A stretch of DNA of 12,407 bases from the NCBI GenBank assembly GCA_016783345.1, contig JADHWT010000030.1, forward strand, positions 1-12,407. Direction: 5' to 3'. Below, piece by piece: positions 6,821 through 12,407 of this stretch. This stretch comes from Candidatus Omnitrophota bacterium. GTDB lineage: Bacteria > NPL-UPA2 > BS750m-G34. Every line of letters starts with the position of its first letter. Within the stretch, counting starts at the first letter, position 1. The position numbers were made by a program, and so were the translations under genes. The notes under the pieces are model-generated. The model ran no database searches. It saw only the letters and a program-made list of their open reading frames with translations, and was not told where the DNA came from.

Positions 6821-7844
6821 AATTGCCTTAATCGCCGGCGGGACAGGTGGACATATCTTCCCTGCCATGGCGCTGCAGAATGAACTCAAAAAAAATAGCG
6901 CGATAAAAAAAGCAGAGCTAATCTCTATCTCTTCGCATGGATTTATTGGAAAGAGGTTTTATAAAAAAATACTTGCGCTAATTTCTGCTATAGGAGGACT
7001 ATTTAGATCCATTATGTTGCTAAAGAAAGAAAGACCGGATCTATCGTGCGGGTTTGGCGGTTATGCCTCCTTTGCGTATCTCTTTGCGTGTTACATGCGT
7101 GGTGTCCCTTTTATCCTCCACGAACAAAATCTTATCCCCGGGAGGGTCACACGTTTTTTGTCCCGATTTTCCAAAGAGGTTTTGATAAGTTTCCCTGACT
7201 CTAAAGATCTATTACCGCCCGGAAAAACAGTTTTTACCGGCAATCTCTGCCGGGAAGATTTTGTCAATTACCATCGCTCCCTGAATACCTCCGGCTACGA
7301 ACCCGAAAATAAAAAAATTATTCTTGTTGTCGGAGGAAGCCAGGGCTCTCATTTCTTAAATCAAAATGTGCCGGGGACGCTTTTAAAGATTCTAAGTGAT
7401 TTTCCAGAGCTATCCATTGTACACATCTCCGGAAAGAAAGAAAAAAAATCAGTAAATCGGGACTATCAGCAAAAAATTAACGTCATAGATTTTTCTTCGG
7501 ATATGCTAAGTTTGATTAAAGAGGCGCGCCTTGTCATAAGCCGCGCGGGCGCTACTATTTTAAGCGAGCTCTGTCTTTGCGGCACGCCTGCTATCCTCAT
7601 ACCCTTTGCAGCAAGCAGCGATAATCATCAGTATCATAATGCCCTCTGGTTTAGAGAGCGCGGCGCTGCCCTTATGATAGAAGAGATAGATTTTACTAAA
7701 GATTTTTTTTATCGTTCACTCAGGGACCTCCTGAATTCGCATTCACAGCTTAATAAGATGTCTTCGGTTTTGCTCAGCCTCGCTCAACCCGATGCTGTGA
7801 AACAGGCAGCGGAAAGGATTTTAGAATGTTACGCCCAGGCCTAA
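6804..7844 (+). CDS. murG: Lipid II synthase, UDP-GlcNAc transferase MurG
   Basis: MurG is the membrane-associated glycosyltransferase (GT28 family, GT-B fold) that transfers GlcNAc to lipid I on the inner membrane face, making lipid II. Motifs: GGTGGHIFPA (12-21), GFGGYASF (83-90), HEQN (106-109), GGSQGS (177-182), SRAGATILSEL (246-256) and DNHQYHNA (273-280). At 346 residues it is slightly short; the N-terminal half has fewer residues than usual between GGTGGH and the GGY motif. No clear ribosome binding site precedes the ATG, which lies inside the ftsW end, so re-initiation after ftsW is likely. The 3' end overlaps murC by 19 bases. Confidence 0.96.
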   Translation: MAKHIKIALIAGGTGGHIFPAMALQNELKKNSAIKKAELISISSHGFIGKRFYKKILALISAIGGLFRSIMLLKKERPDLSCGFGGYASFAYLFACYMRGVPFILHEQNLIPGRVTRFLSRFSKEVLISFPDSKDLLPPGKTVFTGNLCREDFVNYHRSLNTSGYEPENKKIILVVGGSQGSHFLNQNVPGTLLKILSDFPELSIVHISGKKEKKSVNRDYQQKINVIDFSSDMLSLIKEARLVISRAGATILSELCLCGTPAILIPFAASSDNHQYHNALWFRERGAALMIEEIDFTKDFFYRSLRDLLNSHSQLNKMSSVLLSLAQPDAVKQAAERILECYAQA

Positions 7845-9181
7845 AAATTCATTTCGTAGGCATAGGCGGCGTAGGCATGAGCGGCCTGGCAAAGGTCCTT
7901 TTGGAAAAAGGAATGGTTGTAAGCGGCTCTGATATAAATCTAAATAACTATACTGAGAGTCTTTGCTCCCGGGGAGCGAAGATCTTTAAGGGGCACAAGA
8001 GCTCCTCCGTCAGGGATGCGGATATTGTCGTCTATTCCTCAAGTATCAGCAGCCGTAATATAGAGCTTATAGAGGCTAGGAGATTGAAAAAACCTGTCCT
8101 AAGCCGCCTCACCCTTTTTCAGGAGTTTACTAAAGCCTACAGAAGCATTATGGTAACAGGGACTCATGGCAAGACCACTACAACGAGCTTAATCGCCTAT
8201 ATCCTTTTAAATCTTGGCCTTGACCCTACAGTGCTCCTGGGCGGAGACCTCAATCCTTTTGGGAATGCCCGCCTCGGAAAAAGCGAATACCTTGCAGCTG
8301 AGCTCGATGAGAGCGACGGGGAATTTGTAAAGGTGAAGCCAGCGCTAGCCATTATCACAAACATTGAAAATGACCACCTTGACCACTTTGAGAATTTTTC
8401 CGGCCTTACTTCCGCATTTGAAAAATTTATCATGAGCACGTCGAAGGGATTAATACTTTGCAGGGATGACAAGGTATTGCAGGGGCTTCAGTCCCGAATA
8501 GTGGGGAAAAAATTTTCCACCTATGGTTTTAATCCGGGGTGTGATTACCGGGCCTATGTGGTTTCTGCCGGGCGGGAATCTCGTTTTAATTTTTTCTGCA
8601 AAGATAAACTTTTAGGAGAGGTTCATCTCCCCATTCCCGGCAGGCACAACATACTAAATGCTGCTGCTGCAATCAGCGCAGCTTTAACCCTGGGACTCGA
8701 ATTTAATAAGGTCAGGGAAGTCCTGTCTCATTTTCAAGGGGCCGCCAGGCGTTTTGAATTAAAGGGAGAAGAGAAGGGGGTAAAGGTTATTGAAGATTAC
8801 GGGCACCATCCAACTGAGATAAAGGCTGTTCTTTCATCCGCCCGTTTGTGCCGCCCTCGCAGGATTTTAGTTATCTTCCAGCCGCACCGCTATACGAGGA
8901 CGCGTCTTTTAATGGATGAGTTTACCTGCGCTTTTTCCGATGCAGATATCCTTGCAATAACAGATATCTATAGCGCCGGTGAAAAAAATATTTCCCGTGT
9001 CAGCAGTAAAGATATTGTCAGGTGTATAAAAAAGAAGGGGCATAAAAACGTCTCTTATTTTAAAACCCCGGAAGAGGCAGCAGCTTTTGCAAAGGGAGAG
9101 GCAAAAGAAGGCGATATGATTTTTATCCTTGGAGCAGGAGATGTCAACAGAATATCAAAAAAAATTCTTCACGACCTTTAA
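7826..9181 (+). CDS. murC: UDP-MurNAc:L-alanine ligase MurC
   Basis: MurC is the cytoplasmic ligase that adds the first amino acid, L-alanine, to UDP-MurNAc. The 451-residue protein has the N-terminal GIGGVGMSG (12-20), P-loop TGTHGKTTTT (111-120), AELDESDG (158-165), NIENDHLDHF (179-188), PGRHNILNA, the GHHPTEI motif characteristic of MurC and FQPHRYTRT in the C-terminal domain. The start at 7826 has AAAGGA (7813-7818) at 7-base spacing and lies in the murG end. Because murB follows directly, the first two committed steps after MurA are encoded last in this cluster. It overlaps murB by 41 bases. Confidence 0.96.
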   Translation: MLRPGLKIHFVGIGGVGMSGLAKVLLEKGMVVSGSDINLNNYTESLCSRGAKIFKGHKSSSVRDADIVVYSSSISSRNIELIEARRLKKPVLSRLTLFQEFTKAYRSIMVTGTHGKTTTTSLIAYILLNLGLDPTVLLGGDLNPFGNARLGKSEYLAAELDESDGEFVKVKPALAIITNIENDHLDHFENFSGLTSAFEKFIMSTSKGLILCRDDKVLQGLQSRIVGKKFSTYGFNPGCDYRAYVVSAGRESRFNFFCKDKLLGEVHLPIPGRHNILNAAAAISAALTLGLEFNKVREVLSHFQGAARRFELKGEEKGVKVIEDYGHHPTEIKAVLSSARLCRPRRILVIFQPHRYTRTRLLMDEFTCAFSDADILAITDIYSAGEKNISRVSSKDIVRCIKKKGHKNVSYFKTPEEAAAFAKGEAKEGDMIFILGAGDVNRISKKILHDL

Positions 9182-10058
9182 CGAGCCTCTCTCTCGGCAT
9201 ACTACGTTTAAGATCGGCGGGCCGGCCAGAGTATTTGCTGTGCCTTCGGATAAAGAAGAGCTGAAAAAGATATTGTCTCTCTCGCGAAAGGATTCCATAC
9301 CATATTATATCCTCGGGAATGGCTCAAATCTCCTGGTAAGTGACAGAGGGGTAGATGGGATAGTGATTAAACTGGATGGCCTGTTCAAACATTTTGATTT
9401 TAGGAAAAATTTACTTATAGCCGGAGGAGGGATAGAGCTGGCGAGCTTGAGGAGAGAGGCATGTAAAAAAGGACTCTCCGGTCTGGAATTTACAGTTGGT
9501 ATTCCAGGGACCCTTGGCGGTGCCATAACGATGAATGCCGGAGCAGATTTTTCTGATAATATAGGAAAGCTGGTTAAGCGCGTAGAGATTATGGACAAGT
9601 GCGGCAGGGTTAAATGGCTTTCTCATAAAGAAATAGATTTTGGCTATCGGTGTACATCTATTGAAAAAGGTTCTATTATACTTAAGGCAGAACTTAAACT
9701 TAAATCTGCCTCTCCTGTTTCTATCAAAAAAAGAACAGATTCAATATGGAGAAAGAGGAAGAGGTCGCAGCCTATGAGGGAAAAAAGTGCCGGCTCCATC
9801 TTCAAAAATCCAGCAAAAATTGGGACTGACTCCGAAGGTGTCTGTCCTTTTTTTGCGGCAGGGTTCCTTATTGAAAAGGCCGGGCTTAAGGGTAAATCAT
9901 GCGGTAAGGCTTATATCTCTCCAGTTCATGCTAATTTTATTGTAAATCGCGGCAATGCCAGCGCAAAAGATGTTATGAAGCTCATCGAGGAGACAAAAAA
10001 GGAGGTATTCAAACAATTTGGGATAAAACTTAAGCTAGAGATAAGAATATGGAAATAA
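9141..10058 (+). CDS. murB: UDP-N-acetylenolpyruvoylglucosamine reductase MurB with an unusual insert
   Basis: MurB is the cytoplasmic FAD- and NADPH-dependent reductase that makes UDP-MurNAc. From ATG 9141 it is 305 residues. Motifs: HTTFKIGGPA (20-29), LGNGSNLLVSD (58-68), GIPGTLGGAITMNAGA (120-135), YRCTS with the active-site arginine R170, KSAGSIFKNP with the proton-donor serine S219, HANFIVNRG (263-271) and a C-terminal glutamate, E300. The Tyr loop of the E. coli type appears absent, suggesting a type II MurB. Between FKNP and AGFLIEKAGLKG the family usually has about four residues; here there are about fifteen (AKIGTDSEGVCPFFA, 225-239), encoded by an imperfect palindrome. GGAG (9131-9134) at 6-base spacing supports ATG 9141 over the in-frame TTG at 9129. 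It ends the dcw run. Confidence 0.94.
   Translation: MSTEYQKKFFTTFNEPLSRHTTFKIGGPARVFAVPSDKEELKKILSLSRKDSIPYYILGNGSNLLVSDRGVDGIVIKLDGLFKHFDFRKNLLIAGGGIELASLRREACKKGLSGLEFTVGIPGTLGGAITMNAGADFSDNIGKLVKRVEIMDKCGRVKWLSHKEIDFGYRCTSIEKGSIILKAELKLKSASPVSIKKRTDSIWRKRKRSQPMREKSAGSIFKNPAKIGTDSEGVCPFFAAGFLIEKAGLKGKSCGKAYISPVHANFIVNRGNASAKDVMKLIEETKKEVFKQFGIKLKLEIRIWK
9815..9854. repeat. REP-like palindromic element inserted in frame in murB
   Basis: An A5TT run leads into GGGACTGACTCC (9822-9833), a GAA loop (9834-9836), then GGTGTCTGTCCT (9837-9848) inside a run of seven T. The arms pair over 12 positions with two T-T mismatches and one terminal G-T pair. It encodes AKIGTDSEGVCPFF exactly where other MurB proteins have a short turn, between the active-site serine segment and the AGxLIE motif. 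The GGGACTG start resembles the core of the murE palindrome (GGGGACTGTCCC). Symmetry and reading frame are seen; insertion is inferred from remembered family sequences. Confidence 0.65.
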
Positions 10059-10063
10059 ATACT

Positions 10064-10084
10064 GTTAGGGTCTCCAGCCCTAAC
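10064..10084. repeat. 7-bp perfect inverted repeat after murB
   Basis: GTTAGGG (10064-10070) and CCCTAAC (10078-10084) flank a seven-base centre, 5 bases after the murB stop codon. It could be the transcription end of the dcw operon, but no T run follows, so an intrinsic terminator is doubtful. It may instead be a dispersed intergenic palindrome. Confidence 0.55.
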
Positions 10085-10124
10085 TCTACGTAAATTTACT
10101 CTCCAAACAAATTACGGGATCTTG

Positions 10125-10153
10125 TTGCAAAGAAAATCAATATGTAATACAAT
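10125..10153 (+). promoter_or_regulatory. Putative sigma70-type promoter for the two-component operon
   Basis: A -35-like TTGCAA (10125-10130, four of six matches to TTGACA) and a -10-like TACAAT (10148-10153, five of six matches to TATAAT) are separated by 17 bases. Transcription would start near 10160, right at the first ATG of the kinase gene. It lies in the only substantial gap before the kinase gene. Prediction from sequence only. Confidence 0.45.
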
Positions 10154-10160
10154 AATTTCG

Positions 10161-11690
10161 ATGGAACAAACTAAACCGCTAAATAATAGCGTTTCAATGG
10201 CTGGAGAAATGGGAAAATTGCAAAACTATAAACTGATAGTGGAATTAGCTCAAGACGCTATCTTTATCAAAGACTTAAAGAGCCGCTATGTTTTGGTTAA
10301 CCAAAAGGCGCTGGAGGCATTTGGCAATTTACCCCGCAGGAAAGTCGTAGGCAAAAGCGATTATGCGCTTCTGCCGCCGGACCAGGCAAAAGTAAATATT
10401 GAAGATGACCAAAAGGTCTTTAAGACTGGCAAGCCGGTAGAAATAACCAAGAAGATGACTGCCGGAGATAAAAATTTTTATTTTGAAGCAGTTAAAACTC
10501 CCATAAAAGATACTAAAGGGAAAGTCATCGGGCTTATCGGTATTGCCCGGGATATCACCGAGCGCAAGAATGCAGAGGAAAAGCAAATGGCTGCGATGCG
10601 AGAAAAGCAGGCCATTATGGATACTATGCTTGACTCTCTTGTTGTTTTAACCCTGGGTGGGGAAATAGTCTCCGCTAACCTTGCGCATTTAAAAAAATTT
10701 GGACATAAGTCTATTGATGAAATTAAGGGTAAAAATATTACAAAACTAAGCAATGCATTTGTCAATCCAGAAGAAAATGTCTCAAAGGCGGCAAAATTAT
10801 TCAAGGGAGTAATACAAAAAGGCTATACCGAGCATCCTGTTGAGATAAACCTTAGAAGGCCGGATGGCACCCAGGAATTTATAATGAGCGTTGCAGCATC
10901 TGTGTTAAAAGACGCCGGCGGTAATCCAAAAAACATTGTTGCGATTCTCAGGGATATCACTGCTGAAAAACAATTTGAAGAACAACTTATTTCCAGCGAA
11001 AAAATGGCGGCTGTGGGCCAGCTCGCAGCCGGTATTTCACATGAGTTCAATAATCTGATGGCGGTGATCAGGAGTTCTGCGGAGTTTGCCGAAAAAACCA
11101 AAAGAAAAGCGGATATTGAAAAGTCCATTAAGCAAACTATACAATGTGTTAATAAGGGGACAAAAATCGCAGAAGATTTACTCTCTTTTTCAAGAAGGGT
11201 TGACCGAAAGAGAGAAAAAGCGAATTTGAAAGATTTAATCGAGGAGATATTGCCTTTGATTAAGGCAGATTTAGAGGAAAGCGATGTGCAGGTTATTAGA
11301 AAATTCGAGAGAATCCCTCATTTAATTGTTGATAAGGGGCAGATGCAGCAGGTCTTTCTTAACCTGATAATAAATGCCAAGCAGGCTATGATGCCGAAAG
11401 GCGGCACGCTGACAGTGACTATAAAAAGAGAGCATAAGGCTGTATCTATTCGGTTTAATAATACAGGCCAGCTTATTAAAAAGGAGCATATAAACAGACT
11501 GTTTGATCCATTCTTTACTACTAAAGGAAGCCTTGTGGGGGGTAGTATTGGAGGGGTAGGGCTTGGCCTATCAGTTTCTTATGGAATAATCCAGTCACAC
11601 GGAGGAATTATTATCGCTGAAAGCAGCCCTGGCAAGGGAACAACGTTTACAATTAGATTACCTATAATGCCTAAAAAAACAGGAGGTTAA
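10161..11690 (+). CDS. Two-PAS sensor histidine kinase (soluble, HisKA/HATPase)
   Basis: This is a sensor kinase that should phosphorylate the downstream regulator. No membrane segment is visible, so it is probably cytoplasmic. Numbered from ATG 10161 (509 residues): PAS domain 1 about 20-134, ending in the GIARDITERK signature; PAS domain 2 about 150-270, ending in ILRDITAEKQ; HisKA with phosphoacceptor H294 in GISHEFNN; N box around N405 (NLIINAKQA); F box FDPFFTTK (448-455); G2 box GVGLGLS (465-471). The G1 box is degenerate: the expected Asp of DxGxG is Asn (N434, in FNNTGQLI). The H-box type resembles NtrB/AtoS/ZraS-like kinases. The start is uncertain: TTG 10122 and in-frame ATGs at 10197 and 10209 are alternatives, and no good ribosome binding site precedes 10161. 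The signal is unknown. Confidence 0.88.
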   Translation: MEQTKPLNNSVSMAGEMGKLQNYKLIVELAQDAIFIKDLKSRYVLVNQKALEAFGNLPRRKVVGKSDYALLPPDQAKVNIEDDQKVFKTGKPVEITKKMTAGDKNFYFEAVKTPIKDTKGKVIGLIGIARDITERKNAEEKQMAAMREKQAIMDTMLDSLVVLTLGGEIVSANLAHLKKFGHKSIDEIKGKNITKLSNAFVNPEENVSKAAKLFKGVIQKGYTEHPVEINLRRPDGTQEFIMSVAASVLKDAGGNPKNIVAILRDITAEKQFEEQLISSEKMAAVGQLAAGISHEFNNLMAVIRSSAEFAEKTKRKADIEKSIKQTIQCVNKGTKIAEDLLSFSRRVDRKREKANLKDLIEEILPLIKADLEESDVQVIRKFERIPHLIVDKGQMQQVFLNLIINAKQAMMPKGGTLTVTIKREHKAVSIRFNNTGQLIKKEHINRLFDPFFTTKGSLVGGSIGGVGLGLSVSYGIIQSHGGIIIAESSPGKGTTFTIRLPIMPKKTGG

Positions 11691-11692
11691 AA

Positions 11693-12304
11693 ATGGGGAA
11701 AAGAATAATACAGAAGCCCAAGATACTGGTAATTGATGATGATAAAAATTTATGCGAAAATCTGGAACAAATTCTTACCTATGAAGATTATGCAGTTAAA
11801 TACGCCCTGGATGGCCCGAGCGGGCTCAGACGAATCCGCGCTGAGAATTTTCAACTCGTCATATTAGATTTAAAAATGCCCGGGATGGATGGAGTTGAGG
11901 TTTTTGGCAGAATAAAAAAACTGAACCCAAAGATAGGAGTTATAATTTTAACGGCATATCCATCTTTAGATACGGCAATCACTACATTAAAAAATGACGC
12001 AAATGATTATATTGTTAAACCCTTTAAGAACGAGGATCTGGTAAAGGCTGTAAAAGCTACGGCTAAGAAAATAGGATTGCTGGAGAATCCTTTTAGCAGG
12101 CTAAATAAACAGGTTGGCCAGAATGTCAGGGCCCTCAGAATGCAGAAGAACATTCCCCTAAAAGAACTTGCAGAACGGGCAGGTCTTTCAGTGGGTTTAA
12201 TTTCAGGAGTCGAGAACGGGAAGAATGCAGCTTCGGTTTTGACTCTTTATAGAATCGCTCAGATTTTAGATATAAAACTTTCCCTGCTGGTAGAGGGCAT
12301 TTAA
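11693..12304 (+). CDS. Response regulator with XRE/Cro-type HTH output domain
   Basis: This 203-residue protein joins a receiver domain (about 9-125) to a C-terminal Cro/C1-type helix-turn-helix (about 140-200). The receiver has the acidic pair D15-D16, phosphoacceptor D59 in LVILDLKMPGMDG, T87 and K109 in the VKPF motif, so it looks fully functional. The HTH runs VGQNVRALRMQKNIPLKELA, then ERAGLSVGLISGVENGKNAA, a typical XRE fold ending LYRIAQILDI. XRE domains are rare outputs for response regulators; OmpR, NarL and Fis types dominate. A consensus ribosome binding site AGGAGG (11681-11686) lies 6 bases before the ATG and only 2 bases separate it from the kinase gene, so the pair is surely co-transcribed. 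Likely a DNA-binding regulator; targets cannot be read from the window. Confidence 0.92.
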   Translation: MGKRIIQKPKILVIDDDKNLCENLEQILTYEDYAVKYALDGPSGLRRIRAENFQLVILDLKMPGMDGVEVFGRIKKLNPKIGVIILTAYPSLDTAITTLKNDANDYIVKPFKNEDLVKAVKATAKKIGLLENPFSRLNKQVGQNVRALRMQKNIPLKELAERAGLSVGLISGVENGKNAASVLTLYRIAQILDIKLSLLVEGI

Positions 12305-12407
12305 AAATAAAGCTCTAAATTGAGGAGTTATTTGTTTGGGATAGTTCGCTATAAGTCAAAAAAATGAAGAAATATTAAAAAACCTTGACAGATACTTGCA
12401 AAATGAG
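12305..12407. other. Non-coding end of window with a truncated promoter
   Basis: No gene or strong terminator is visible here. A consensus -35 hexamer TTGACA lies at 12385-12390; with a 17-base spacer its -10 element would begin at 12408, just outside the window. This suggests that a forward-strand transcript begins immediately downstream. Confidence 0.4.

Noticed and set aside
7237..7253. CCGGCA/TGCCGG hairpin with a five-base loop in murG.
   Set aside because: Short arms within an ordinary conserved coding stretch; likely chance, and no sign of an insertion in the protein.
9129..9140. TTG start giving a murB four residues longer.
   Set aside because: GGAG at 9131-9134 is correctly spaced for ATG 9141 and would itself be coding if TTG 9129 were used.
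10478..11128. Minus-strand open frames opposite the histidine kinase.
   Set aside because: They are antisense shadows of a well-supported gene, with no motifs or ribosome binding sites.
12305..12407. Possible small gene after the response regulator (GAGGAG followed by a TTG, and an ATG at 12368).
   Set aside because: All frames stop within a few codons; only a -35-like element can be supported.
1..12407. Search for tRNA, rRNA, riboswitch, CRISPR, integrase or transposase genes.
   Set aside because: None recognised by eye on either strand; the only repeat features are the short palindromes and tandem repeat reported.

Overview
The window is almost entirely one forward-strand block of the division and cell wall (dcw) cluster. 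It begins inside ftsI and runs murE, murF, mraY, murD, ftsW, murG, murC, murB. After a 102-base gap come a PAS-domain sensor histidine kinase and a response regulator carrying an XRE/Cro-type DNA-binding domain. No rRNA, tRNA, CRISPR array, transposase or integrase gene is visible. MurE carries the DNPR signature associated with meso-diaminopimelate, which fits a Gram-negative-type peptidoglycan. Moderate GC content, A-rich codons and the style of the histidine kinase suggest a candidate phylum of the Omnitrophota (PVC-related) kind. That placement is inference from general impression, not from a marker search.

Region 1 (1-10058) encodes the cytoplasmic and membrane steps of peptidoglycan precursor synthesis plus two septal synthesis proteins. 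MurB and MurC-F build UDP-MurNAc-pentapeptide, MraY and MurG make lipid I and lipid II, and FtsW and FtsI polymerise and crosslink. Seven of the eight junctions are overlapping (1 to 44 bases), so translation is probably coupled along one transcript. Only mraY-murD has a gap, and that gap is filled by a long hairpin reaching into the annotated murD start codon.

The most interesting layer lies inside the genes. Several coding sequences contain palindromic or hairpin-forming tracts that look like small in-frame insertions or additions: an imperfect hairpin adding about 11 residues to MurB, a 33-base tract of three mini-hairpins adding about 11 residues to MurF, and a 17-base identical sequence shared by murE and the 3' end of murD (a full palindrome in murE, half of one in murD). 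This resembles the coding-sequence palindromic elements known from Rickettsia (RPEs), but in an unrelated set of genes. murF also has a perfect 32-base palindrome exactly over its P-loop codons and a four-copy GGCGT tandem repeat.

Region 2 (10059-10160) holds a 7-bp hairpin and a plausible sigma70-type promoter. Region 3 (10161-12304) is the two-component pair, with 2 bases between the genes and a consensus ribosome binding site for the regulator. The last 103 bases contain no gene, but a consensus -35 hexamer at the very end suggests that another transcription unit starts just beyond the window.
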